Below are positions 17,096-25,908 of a stretch of 28,011 nt of DNA, in pieces. Both the position numbers and the translations under genes were made by a program. Under the pieces are notes generated by a model. That model searched no databases and had not been told where the DNA came from. It saw only the letters and a program-made list of their open reading frames with translations. Every line of letters starts with the position of its first letter. The stretch's first letter is position 1. This DNA is from Rickettsiales bacterium UBA1997 (GTDB lineage Bacteria; Pseudomonadota; Alphaproteobacteria; Rickettsiales; UBA1997): positions 1 through 28,011 of the forward strand of contig DDCV01000059.1 in assembly GCA_002335845.1 (NCBI GenBank), read 5' to 3'.

Positions 17096-18877
17096 ATGCT
17101 GCGTGATATTAGAAAAAATAAAATATTCAATCGCCGCGCCTTAATTCTTGGCTCCTCACATGCTTTACTTTCGGGTATATTGTTATCGCGACTCTCATAT
17201 TTGCAGCTTTTTAAATATAAGGATTATTCTATACAGTCAGACAGCAACCGTATTAAAACTATAGTTATTCCTGCACCTCGAGGCAATATTTATGATAGAA
17301 GCGGAATATCGTTAACCGAAAATAAAAATAGCTACAGATTATTATTATACCTTGGCAAGCAAAAAAAATTTGAAAAAATAATTGATCGATTATCAAAAAT
17401 ATTAGATCTCAAGGATGAAAATAAAAAAATATTTTTGAATCGCATCCAGCGCTCAAGTCATAAAAGCGCTGTGTCATTGGTGGATAATTTGCGATGGGAT
17501 GATTTGGCACGCATTGAGAGTAATCATCATAATTTGCCAGGAATATCTATCGAAAGCGGAATAATTAGAACATACAAATATCCCAGCGCCACAGCTCATT
17601 TTTTGGGATATGTTTCTTTGCCGTCAGAGAATGAAATCAATGGCAAAGAGGAATCTTTGTATATGCATCCTGATTTTCGACTTGGAAAATTTGGATTAGA
17701 AAAATCTTATGATAATTATTTGCGTGGTCAATATGGCATTAAATATGTTGAAGTGAATTCAAAAGATATTCCAATAAGAACTCTGTCGCAAAAAAATCCA
17801 AAGAAAGGCGGTGATATAAACTCAACCATTGATCTTGAATTACAAAATTTTATTTATAATCGCCTCAAGGGTCTAATAGCTTCTGTTGTGGTGATGGGTG
17901 TTGATGATGGTGGAATATTATCATATAATTCTAGCCCTTCATTTGATATTAATAACTTTGTTGAAGGTGCTTCTCTTGAATATTGGCGACAGGTAAGTAC
18001 CGACCCTGATTTACCCTTAAATAATCGTCCCATTGCTGCAATATACCCTCCTGGATCAACATTTAAAATGATGGTAGCTTTGGCTGCTCTAGAGTCTGGT
18101 TACAACCCCGCAACTAAATATCGATGTCGAGGATATTATAAGCTGGGCGGTAGAAAATTTTATTGCTGGAAAAAAACTGGACATGGGACTCTAGATATGA
18201 TGGGGGCAATTAAGCATTCATGTAATGCATATTTTTTTGAAGTTGCTAATAAAATAGGTTATAAGAAATTTGCTGATATGGCGCTAAGATTTGGCTATGG
18301 CAAATCTACGGATATAATTTTGCAAGGTGAGAATTCGGGTAATGTTCCTGATTTTGCGTGGAAAAAGCGTGTAATAGGCGTAAATTGGGTGGGTGGCGAT
18401 ACTTTAAATGCTGCCATAGGTCAAGGATTTTTGTTGGCAACTCCTATGCAAATGGCAGTTGTAACATGTGCGATTGCCAATGGAGGTTTTTTTGTAAAGC
18501 CTCATTTTATTAAAAAAAATACCCCCCCAACAAGAAAAAAGATTATCAAAAATGATGATTACATAAAGTTTGTCCAGGAGGCGATGTTTAAGGTTGTTAA
18601 TGAAAAAGGAGGTACTGCATTTTATAGGCGTTTACGAGGTAATGAGTTTAAAGTGGCAGGAAAAACTGGAACTTCACAGGTTATTTCACGCAAAAAAGGT
18701 GATAAAGAAAATGAAGATAGTAAATTTGGCAATCATGCTATTTTTGTAGGATTTGCTCCGTATGATAAGCCAAAATATAGTATTTCTGTTGTAGTTGAGC
18801 ATGGAGGTGGCGGGTCTGCAGTAGCCGCTCCAATAGCTATGGATATTATGAAATATATTAGAGATAATATCTTATAA
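17096..18877 (+). CDS. mrdA: Penicillin-binding protein 2 (peptidoglycan transpeptidase)
   Basis: Cross-links new peptidoglycan during cell elongation, paired with RodA. The 593 aa have a short cytoplasmic N-terminus, one membrane anchor (about 15-37) and a dimerisation domain with IPAPRGNIYDRSG (58-70). The transpeptidase domain has the catalytic Ser321 in STFK (321-324), SCN at 375-377 and KTGT at 523-526. WVGGDTLNAAIGQG and the C-terminal VVVEHGGGGSAVAAPIA are typical of PBP2 rather than PBP3. All catalytic residues are present. RodA (mrdB), its usual next gene, is missing; atpD comes next after 164 bases. A run of seven C at 18522-18528 lies in codons 476-478, just after a run of eight A, which is unusual in this AT-rich DNA. 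Confidence 0.95.
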   Translation: MLRDIRKNKIFNRRALILGSSHALLSGILLSRLSYLQLFKYKDYSIQSDSNRIKTIVIPAPRGNIYDRSGISLTENKNSYRLLLYLGKQKKFEKIIDRLSKILDLKDENKKIFLNRIQRSSHKSAVSLVDNLRWDDLARIESNHHNLPGISIESGIIRTYKYPSATAHFLGYVSLPSENEINGKEESLYMHPDFRLGKFGLEKSYDNYLRGQYGIKYVEVNSKDIPIRTLSQKNPKKGGDINSTIDLELQNFIYNRLKGLIASVVVMGVDDGGILSYNSSPSFDINNFVEGASLEYWRQVSTDPDLPLNNRPIAAIYPPGSTFKMMVALAALESGYNPATKYRCRGYYKLGGRKFYCWKKTGHGTLDMMGAIKHSCNAYFFEVANKIGYKKFADMALRFGYGKSTDIILQGENSGNVPDFAWKKRVIGVNWVGGDTLNAAIGQGFLLATPMQMAVVTCAIANGGFFVKPHFIKKNTPPTRKKIIKNDDYIKFVQEAMFKVVNEKGGTAFYRRLRGNEFKVAGKTGTSQVISRKKGDKENEDSKFGNHAIFVGFAPYDKPKYSISVVVEHGGGGSAVAAPIAMDIMKYIRDNIL

Positions 18878-18915
18878 ATAATTATCAAAATCGCAAAATA
18901 TATGATGGCTATTTA

Positions 18916-18956
18916 AGCCCTGAGTAAAAAATTACTTTTCTTCTCAAGTTAGGGCT
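18916..18956 (+). other. Hairpin between mrdA and atpD
   Basis: AGCCCT (18916-18921) pairs with AGGGCT (18951-18956). Inside, GAG (18922-18924) can pair with CTC (18943-18945), or AGTAA with TTACT (18923-18936). The outer stem is GC-rich for this genome. There is no run of T directly after it, so it is not a standard intrinsic terminator, though its place between two transcription units suggests an end or attenuation signal. Confidence 0.35.
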
Positions 18957-18966
18957 CAATATGTTG

Positions 18967-18994
18967 TTGATTTATTAGTTGCTAGCTGTATATG
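18967..18994 (+). promoter_or_regulatory. Possible promoter for atpDC
   Basis: TTGATT (18967-18972), a 16-base spacer, and TATATG (18989-18994) preceded by TG at 18987-18988. Transcription would begin about 40 bases before the ATG of atpD. It lies just after the hairpin at 18916-18956, which fits a new transcription unit. The -10 word is imperfect. Confidence 0.35.
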
Positions 18995-19038
18995 TGTAGC
19001 TTCAAAATTACTTTTAATAATTAAATAATTTTTAATAA

Positions 19039-20465
<1,427 letters not shown>

Positions 20466-20466
<1 letters not shown>

Positions 20467-20720
20467 TGGCTGCTAATCTATTAGTTGAAATTATATCGCC
20501 AACAGGTATGATTTTTAAAGGAAATTGTCAAATAGCTGTCATACCTTCGGTAGATGGAGAGATAGGGGTTATGAAGGATCATCAATCATTTATAGTAAAG
20601 CTGAAGAAGGGTGAAATAAAAATATTCAAAGACACGCAAACCCAAAGTCATGTATTTAACATTGAAAATGGCTTTGCAGAAATTGAGAATCACGGCAAGC
20701 TATTAGTTCTAATAGATTAG
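20466..20720 (+). CDS. atpC: F1 ATP synthase subunit epsilon, short form
   Basis: Central-stalk subunit linking F1 to the c ring. Only 84 aa: it contains the N-terminal ten-stranded beta-sandwich (LLVEIISPTGMIFKG, AVIPSVDGEIGVMKDHQSFIVKLKKGEI, FNIENGFAEIE, LLVLID) and then stops. The family is usually 130-140 aa, with a C-terminal helical hairpin that inhibits ATP hydrolysis; that part is missing here. The downstream sequence does not carry a continuation in the same frame, since the stop TAG at 20718 follows the complete sandwich, so a natural short form is more likely than a broken gene. Start overlaps the stop of atpD, giving tight translational coupling. Confidence 0.9.
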
Positions 20721-20838
20721 TGCTTTGCACCATTTAAATTAAAAATAGGGTGATTTTGACATTGGGTATTTATTTGATCTTTTTGGAAAAAATTAATAAT
20801 ATCAAATTCTATCCCTAATTAAAACTATATTCTGATAG

Positions 20839-20994
20839 ATGTCGGTCTTAATTTTTCTTATTCCTATAACTTTAATGCTTGGCATTCTAGGGTTGGTAAT
20901 GTTTATTTGGAGCGTTAAAAATAAACAATATGAAGATTTAGATGGCGCCGCAAGTCGTATTTTATTTGATGATCAAGATATTAACAACAAATAG
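20839..20994 (+). CDS. ccoS: cbb3-type cytochrome oxidase assembly protein CcoS
   Basis: A 51-residue protein needed for cofactor insertion into the high-affinity cbb3 cytochrome c oxidase in other bacteria. It starts at ATG 20839 with a single membrane segment (about residues 3-25, LIFLIPITLMLGILGLVMFI). This is followed by WSVKNKQYEDLDGAASRILFDD, matching the family signature W.v...Q.dDLd.pa.rIL.DD. Such a small gene is easily missed. ccoI and the oxidase genes ccoNOP, its usual neighbours, are absent, so they should lie elsewhere. The gap of 118 bases before it contains a perfect TTGACA (20756-20761) but no matching -10 element. Confidence 0.9.
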   Translation: MSVLIFLIPITLMLGILGLVMFIWSVKNKQYEDLDGAASRILFDDQDINNK

Positions 20995-21048
20995 CCACCT
21001 CTTTTTACAATACCAAATTGCAATGTTAAAATTAAATTTTTTATAAAA

Positions 21049-22590
21049 ATGACGCAATCAAAGATAAAAATAAGCAATATTCGCGTTGAGACTGATTCAA
21101 TGGGCGAGGTTGAGGTTCCGGGTGATTCTTATTATGGTGCACAAACGGGACGCAGTATTAAGAATTTTCCAATTTGCAATGACGATGATGGTCATAAAAT
21201 GCCAAAAGAAATGGTAAAAGCTATGATCATGGTAAAAAAATCTGCAGCTCTAGCCAACCAAGAAATCATGCAAAGTGATAGTGATGCTAAAAATTATAAA
21301 AAATATTCAGTTGATATTGCTCAAAAAATTATAGATAGTGCTGATGAAATTCTAGGAAATTTTGATTGGTTCTACGATAATCATTTTCCTCTTGTAGTTT
21401 GGCAAACTGGATCTGGTACGCAAACTAATATGAATTGCAATGAGGTTATTGCGGGACTTGCTAATGAAAAAGCGACCGGTAAAAAAGGTGGCAAAGAGCC
21501 AGTTCATCCCAACGATCATGTTAATTTAGGCCAAAGCTCTAATGACACATTCCCAACGGCCATGCATGCTTGTTCAACATTGCTAGTTTATGATAAATTA
21601 ATGCCAGCTCTTTTTAGGATGTATGATGAGTTAAAAGTCAAAGAAGATGAATTTAAAAATATTGTAAAGATAGGTCGAACTCACACGCAAGACGCCACAC
21701 CATTAACTTTAGGTCAAGAATTTTCAGGATATAAACATCAAATATTTAATAATATTTTGCGCCTGAATGAAGCTGTTACTCATGTTATGTCTTTAGCTCA
21801 AGGCGGCACTGCGGTAGGAACTGGGCTAAATTGTCACTCACAATTTGCCGAAAAATTTGCCGAAAAATTATCTGATATCTCTAAAATTAGTGAAAAAACC
21901 AATAAAATTTTACAAAAAGTACGCAATTATCAAGATTGGCAACCATTTGTTAATAAATTTAGCGATCATCAAGATAAATTTATCACAAGCAGTAACAAGT
22001 TTGAATCTTTGGCTAGCTGTGATGGCTTGATCGATTTATCGGGAACTCTTAACACTATTGCTGCATCATTAATGAAGATATCTAATGATATTCGTTTTTT
22101 AGCTTCTGGCCCTAGATCGGGTTTGGGTGAATTGATATTACCAGAAAATGAACCGGGATCTTCAATAATGCCCGGAAAAGTCAATCCAACTCAATGTGAG
22201 GCCTTATCAATGATAGCTTGTCAGGTAATTGGAAATCATACTGCTGCCACAATTGGTGGCACAAATGGCCATTTCGAGCTTAATGTTTTTAGGCCAATGG
22301 TAATTTATAATATAGTAAATTCCATAAACCTAATTAGTGACGGAGTTAACAGTTTTATTGATCAATGTTTGATCGGCATCAAGCCAAATCAAGAAAGAAT
22401 TAATGTTTTATTGGAGCAATCATTGATGCTTGTAACTGCGCTTAATCCACATATTGGTTATGATAATTCTGCTAAAATTGCTAAAACCGCGCATCAGGAT
22501 GGCTCAACTTTAAAAGAAGCTGCCTTAAAGCTAGACTTGGTAAGTGAAGATGATTTTGATAAATGGGTTGATCCTAAGAATATGGTATAA
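21049..22590 (+). CDS. fumC: Fumarate hydratase, class II
   Basis: Interconverts fumarate and malate in the TCA cycle; homotetramer in the cytosol. The motifs are in order: [36 protein letters not shown] (119-132), [21 protein letters not shown], the catalytic His212 in [22 protein letters not shown], and the flexible serine loop [15 protein letters not shown] (370-384). The C-terminus [15 protein letters not shown] is intact. At 513 aa it is longer than the usual 460-465. Much of the excess is an extra block of about 29 residues around 280-310, between the GTGLN..F region and NKFES. The DNA just before it holds a perfect 12-base tandem duplication (21842-21865), giving FAEKFAEK. The ATG at 21049 has no Shine-Dalgarno sequence. 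Confidence 0.96.
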   Translation: MTQSKIKISNIRVETDSMGEVEVPGDSYYGAQTGRSIKNFPICNDDDGHKMPKEMVKAMIMVKKSAALANQEIMQSDSDAKNYKKYSVDIAQKIIDSADEILGNFDWFYDNHFPLVVWQTGSGTQTNMNCNEVIAGLANEKATGKKGGKEPVHPNDHVNLGQSSNDTFPTAMHACSTLLVYDKLMPALFRMYDELKVKEDEFKNIVKIGRTHTQDATPLTLGQEFSGYKHQIFNNILRLNEAVTHVMSLAQGGTAVGTGLNCHSQFAEKFAEKLSDISKISEKTNKILQKVRNYQDWQPFVNKFSDHQDKFITSSNKFESLASCDGLIDLSGTLNTIAASLMKISNDIRFLASGPRSGLGELILPENEPGSSIMPGKVNPTQCEALSMIACQVIGNHTAATIGGTNGHFELNVFRPMVIYNIVNSINLISDGVNSFIDQCLIGIKPNQERINVLLEQSLMLVTALNPHIGYDNSAKIAKTAHQDGSTLKEAALKLDLVSEDDFDKWVDPKNMV

Positions 22591-22619
22591 TACCAATTAT
22601 TAAATTTAATAATTGGTAT
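22590..22619. terminator. Perfect 30-base palindrome between convergent genes
   Basis: ATACCAATTATTAAA (22590-22604) is followed at once by its exact reverse complement (22605-22619). It begins on the last base of the fumC stop codon and lies 23 bases before the end of the convergent beta-barrel gene. The position suggests a bidirectional terminator. Because the stem has no GC-rich core and no T-tract follows, termination is inferred from position only. Two smaller inverted repeats overlap its edges: GGTAT-A-ATACC at 22584-22594 and TATAAT-GGT-ATTATA at 22617-22631. Confidence 0.5.
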
Positions 22620-22642
22620 AATGGTATTATATCTTTATATAA

Positions 22643-23428
22643 TTAGAATTCTTTCCCCAGCCATAGCATGACATTGCGGTTGGCTCCAGCATCAGATAAA
22701 GCAAATCCATAACCAGCTCTAATAGCAAGATTATTTTTAAACTGAATTTTTAAAATAGCTCTAAGCTCGTGATCTTGTTCACTGTAAGAAAGAGATTCCT
22801 CCATATTGCCAAGATCGCTATATGTTGCTAATCCAAGAGATGCTTTTTTGATATTTTTTGTATCCACTTGAAAGTTACGAGAGATTTTATTGCGAAAAGT
22901 AAGTAAGATACCATTTTGTGAATCAGCGCCAACTGCGTGCTCCATAATAATATTATGTCTAAACTCCCAAAACTTTGCAAAAGGCACTTGCGCAAGAAGA
23001 CTTAGCCTAACTTCATCAGGTTTTTTATCGCCATCTCTAAAATAATAACGTAAACGAAAACCAGCGTCCCAACCATGATCTCTTTTTTCAATAAGTTGGA
23101 ATCTAGTTTCCGCAGCAATTGTGTCATGTTCAATATTTTCACCAGCTCTTTTATCTTGAAAAACCAATGCGCGAAAAGCATACCAATCAGTTACGCCATA
23201 ATCAATATGTTGACGAGTGCGCAATCTATTATTACTAGAATTTCCATCCTTATCAGCTTGATATCCAAAACGCGCTTGAATATCAAGCTCGCCTTTATTT
23301 ACTGACGAACCACCAACATTAGATATTGGCGACCCAGAAAAAGCATGATTTGCACTAAGTATAGCTGCAAAAAATAACAAACTTACTTTCACCAATGTTT
23401 TGGATATTTTATTTAAATTTAGAATCAT
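22643..23428 (-). CDS. Probable outer-membrane beta-barrel protein, unknown function
   Basis: 261 residues. The N-terminus is a signal peptide: basic start (KISKTLVK), hydrophobic core (VSLLFFAAIL) and a likely cleavage site near ANHA (residues 26-29). The mature part alternates polar and aromatic residues in strand-like blocks (GELDIQARFGYQAD, YGVTDWYAFRALVFQ, AAETRFQLIEK, DAGFRLRYYFRDG, EVRLSLLAQVPF, FRHNIIMEHAVG, GILLTFRNKI, LRAILKIQF, LAIRAGYGFAL, NVMLWLGKEF). It ends in a C-terminal Phe, the typical recognition signal of barrels inserted by the Bam complex. About ten to twelve strands can be seen. I do not recognise the family with confidence; DUF2490-like barrels in related bacteria are a possible relative. 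Start ATG at 23428 has no close Shine-Dalgarno sequence and overlaps, as ATGA, the stop of a short upstream frame. Confidence 0.8.
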   Translation of the reverse strand: MILNLNKISKTLVKVSLLFFAAILSANHAFSGSPISNVGGSSVNKGELDIQARFGYQADKDGNSSNNRLRTRQHIDYGVTDWYAFRALVFQDKRAGENIEHDTIAAETRFQLIEKRDHGWDAGFRLRYYFRDGDKKPDEVRLSLLAQVPFAKFWEFRHNIIMEHAVGADSQNGILLTFRNKISRNFQVDTKNIKKASLGLATYSDLGNMEESLSYSEQDHELRAILKIQFKNNLAIRAGYGFALSDAGANRNVMLWLGKEF

Positions 23429-23760
23429 ATTAAGTTTTTTACAAAAGACCTCGAAAAACTACCATAAATCTTACGCCATGAGAATTTGTTCATTAAATAT
23501 ATTGCCTTTTTTGCCCATTCATGAAGTGATCTGATGCTCAATTTAGCGCATTACGACCCAACGACTCCGAGTCACCTAGTTTTAGAAACATTTAAAGTTG
23601 GCCACAAACCATAACGACCTAGTTAGTTAGTAAAGTATTATCGAATAATTTATCTTTATTTTTCAAAAAAAAATGTCTTACTTGTGAGTAGCTTTAGTCT
23701 TAAATCCTTTTAAAATAATACTTTTAGCTATACAAGAAAATTAAATAATCGATCAAATCA
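23429..23760. other. 332-base intergenic region with a GC-richer, structured core
   Basis: This region separates the divergent beta-barrel gene and glmU. The part from about 23541 to 23625 is richer in G+C than the flanks. It contains GACT-CCG-AGTC (23563-23573), enclosed by CCAAC (23558-23562) and GTTGG (23597-23601), so a nested hairpin can form. On the minus strand AACTAGGT occurs twice, each time followed within a few bases by CGTTATGG or CGTAATG-like words. A 38-codon frame (TTG 23541 to TGA 23425, minus) abuts the barrel gene. No tRNA or known small RNA was recognised. A promoter for glmU was not evident. Confidence 0.4.
23637..23666 (-). promoter_or_regulatory. Possible promoter for the beta-barrel gene
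   Basis: Read on the minus strand, TTGAAA (23666-23661) is followed after 18 bases by GATAAT (23642-23637). Transcription would start near 23630, giving a leader of about 200 bases before the ATG at 23428. That leader would include the GC-richer structured core of the intergenic region. Confidence 0.4.
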
Positions 23761-25104
23761 ATGCAAAAACAATCGCTATCTCTAATAATACTAGCAGCTG
23801 GTAAGGGCACTAGAATGAAGTCTGATTTGCCAAAAGTTTTACATAAGGTTGCGAATCGAGAGATGTTGAATTTAGTGATTGATGCAGCCAAAACTTTAAA
23901 CCCAAAAAACATCACTTTAGTTGTGTCCAAAGATGTTTTAGCCTATCAAAATGATATCAAATCCCATCACCCAGAACTTGATCTAAGGTTTGTATTGCAA
24001 AAAGAAAAGCTTGGAACTGGTCACGCTACCAAAGCTGCTATTGAAAAGATGGGTCAAGATATAGCCGATAAATGCCTTATTTTATATGGTGATACCCCGC
24101 TAATTTCATCAAAAACCATGACCCAAATTATCAGCAATCTTGATGTTTGCGATGTTTGTATTGCAGCTTTTGAATGTGTTAATGCCAATATGTATGGTCG
24201 CTTAATAGTTGATAAGCAGGGAAATTTACAAAAAATAGTTGAGTTTAAAGATGCTAACGACTCTGAAAAGAAAATAAATCTTTGTAATTCAGGAATTATG
24301 GCGATAAATGGCAAAAAGATATCTGGTTTAGTAAACAAGATAAATAACAATAATAATTCACAAGAATATTACCTAACTGATATTGTTGATATTGCTACCA
24401 ACTCTAATCTTACAGTAAGCTATAGCAAGGTTAGTGAGCTAGAGGTGTTAGGAGTTAATTCTAAAGTTGAATTATCTCAAATAGAATCTCTAAAACAAGA
24501 TAGTTTAAGACAAGAAATGATGCAAAATGGTGTTACTTTAATTGATCCTAAATCAACTTTTCTATCTTTTGATAGTAAAATTGGCAAGAATTGCATAATT
24601 TATCCCAATGTTTTTTTAGGAAATGGCGTTGAAATTGGCGATAATGTTGAAATAAAATCATTTAGCCACATTGAGAATGCGCAAATTGGCAAAAATTGTA
24701 TAATTGGCCCTTTTGCCCGAATTCGTCCTCAATCAAAAATTGCCGATGATTGTAAAATAGGTAATTTTGTTGAAATTAAAAAAGCCAATATTGGTATTGG
24801 CACTAAAATAAATCATCTATCTTATGTTGGCGATTGTGATATTGGAAAAAACTCTAATATTGGGGCCGGTACAATTACTTGCAATTACGACGGCAAAAAC
24901 AAATATAAAACCACAATTGGTAATAATAGCTTCATTGGCTCAAATTGCTCATTGATTGCACCAATTAGCATTGGAGATGATTGCTTGATTGGAGCTGGTA
25001 GTGTTATTAATAAAGATGTTGATAATGGTGATTTAGCAATAGCTCGTAGCAAACAAATTAATATCAAAGATGGTGTCAAAAAATTGTCAAAAAATAAATA
25101 TTAG
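23761..25104 (+). CDS. glmU: Bifunctional GlcNAc-1-phosphate uridyltransferase / glucosamine-1-phosphate acetyltransferase
   Basis: Makes UDP-N-acetylglucosamine, the precursor of peptidoglycan and lipid A. The 447 aa contain two domains. The N-terminal uridyltransferase has LAAGKGTRMKSDLPKVLHKV (11-30), EKLGTGHA and the metal-binding YGDTPLI. The C-terminal left-handed beta-helix acetyltransferase (about 245-447) has the hexapeptide repeats IGxxxxI/V, the conserved NFVEIKKANIG and HLSYVGDCDIG segments, and GAGTITCNYDGKNKYKT. Both active sites look complete. The ATG at 23761 has no Shine-Dalgarno sequence. The end overlaps the next gene by 35 bases in another frame. Confidence 0.97.
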   Translation: MQKQSLSLIILAAGKGTRMKSDLPKVLHKVANREMLNLVIDAAKTLNPKNITLVVSKDVLAYQNDIKSHHPELDLRFVLQKEKLGTGHATKAAIEKMGQDIADKCLILYGDTPLISSKTMTQIISNLDVCDVCIAAFECVNANMYGRLIVDKQGNLQKIVEFKDANDSEKKINLCNSGIMAINGKKISGLVNKINNNNNSQEYYLTDIVDIATNSNLTVSYSKVSELEVLGVNSKVELSQIESLKQDSLRQEMMQNGVTLIDPKSTFLSFDSKIGKNCIIYPNVFLGNGVEIGDNVEIKSFSHIENAQIGKNCIIGPFARIRPQSKIADDCKIGNFVEIKKANIGIGTKINHLSYVGDCDIGKNSNIGAGTITCNYDGKNKYKTTIGNNSFIGSNCSLIAPISIGDDCLIGAGSVINKDVDNGDLAIARSKQINIKDGVKKLSKNKY

Positions 25105-25585
25105 CTTACTAAAAATATCATTTTGCATGATATCGGCAATGATTTTTACTTCTTTTTTTACACCTTCAAAATCATATAGCAAAAAATCAAATAGTTTTAG
25201 CTATTTTGCCTCTTTGCGCGCCTCTGAAACCAATGTTAGATCTGGTCCAGGTCGTATTTATCCTATTAAATTTACCTATAAAATAAAAAATATACCAGTT
25301 TTGGTTACTGATGAATATGATAATTGGAATGAAATTAGCGATTATGAAGGTCAAACTGGATGGATCAGCAAAAGCTTAATTACAAAAAAAAGACATTTGA
25401 TGATTAGAACTTCAAAAGCATTCGCCAAAATTCATAAATCACCAAATTCTAACTCAAGAATAATATTTAAGCTAGAAAATAATGTTATTGGTAGCTATAT
25501 AAAATGCTTAGAAGATTGGTGCAAAATGGAGGTTGATGGCAAAAAAGGCTGGGTGCAAAAAAATGATCTATACGGATTTCGTTAA
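25070..25585 (+). CDS. Exported protein with two bacterial SH3 domains (DUF1058-like)
   Basis: 171 residues. The N-terminus is a signal peptide: basic region to Lys15, hydrophobic ISFCMISAMIFTSFF (about 16-30), then a polar junction (KSYSKKS). Two SH3-like domains follow. The first (about 45-105) carries FASLRASETNVRSGPG, YPIKFTYKIKNIPVLV and GWISKSLI. The second (about 110-171) carries SRIIFKLENNVIGSYI, WCKMEVDGKKGWVQKNDLYG. This is the pattern of the alphaproteobacterial DUF1058 family, probably periplasmic and cell-wall linked by analogy with other SH3b proteins. The start used is ATG 25070, inside glmU; a Met at residue 20 would leave too short a basic region, though a GTG at 25073 is possible. 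Overlap with glmU suggests co-translation. Confidence 0.8.
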   Translation: MVSKNCQKINISLLKISFCMISAMIFTSFFTPSKSYSKKSNSFSYFASLRASETNVRSGPGRIYPIKFTYKIKNIPVLVTDEYDNWNEISDYEGQTGWISKSLITKKRHLMIRTSKAFAKIHKSPNSNSRIIFKLENNVIGSYIKCLEDWCKMEVDGKKGWVQKNDLYGFR

Positions 25586-25908
25586 GAATAAATTTATAAT
25601 TTTCACAATCCTTGAGAGATGGATTACATAATAACTTCTAGCAATATAACTTTATTAGTTTTAGTTTTTAAGCAAAATTACTTAATGATTTTTAAGAATT
25701 TTATATAGAATTTACACTGCCTTAAAAACAAGGTGGTTAGATGTTTGGTTTGTTAATTTAGGTGAGACAGCAATTGATATTTATTTTGATGGTTTTTAAT
25801 GTTGCATTTTTTGAATTTTTTATGATTAAACCCCTTAAATTTCAGCAACTAATGCTACTGATTCAAGATAAATAAAGCTGATCTTACTTACTAAAAAGTA
25901 AGGAATTT
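25586..25908 (+). other. 323-base leader region of rne with short open frames
   Basis: No standard gene. Two short frames stand out. ATG 25741-TAG 25761 encodes MFGLLI and is preceded four bases earlier by AAGGTGG (25730-25736), one of the best Shine-Dalgarno matches in the window. TTG 25774 (or ATG 25789) to TAA 25875 encodes up to 33 hydrophobic residues, with GGTGAG at 25761-25766 in front. A TATATA/TATAGA word at 25702-25709 could be a -10, but no good -35 is found. RNase E mRNA has a long regulatory leader in other bacteria, so this region may regulate rne. Confidence 0.35.
25883..25904 (+). promoter_or_regulatory. Hairpin overlapping the rne ribosome binding site
   Basis: CTTACTT (25883-25889) pairs perfectly with AAGTAAG (25896-25902) around the loop ACTAAA. 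The right arm runs into the Shine-Dalgarno sequence AAGGA (25900-25904), which lies four bases before the ATG of rne. When folded, the hairpin would hide the first part of the ribosome binding site. The stem has only two G-C pairs, so it would be weak. A role in controlling rne translation is inference. Confidence 0.4.

Noticed and set aside
20756..20761. Perfect TTGACA upstream of ccoS
   Set aside because: At 16-19 bases downstream the sequence is T-rich without a -10-like word; a lone -35 hexamer is not enough.
21018..21047. TTGCAA-18-TATAAA as a promoter for fumC
   Set aside because: The predicted transcription start would fall after the ATG at 21049, so it cannot drive this reading frame.
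23534..23614. Plus-strand 26-codon frame in the glmU upstream region
   Set aside because: Short, no ribosome binding site, no recognisable motif, and it lies within the likely structured leader of the opposite strand.
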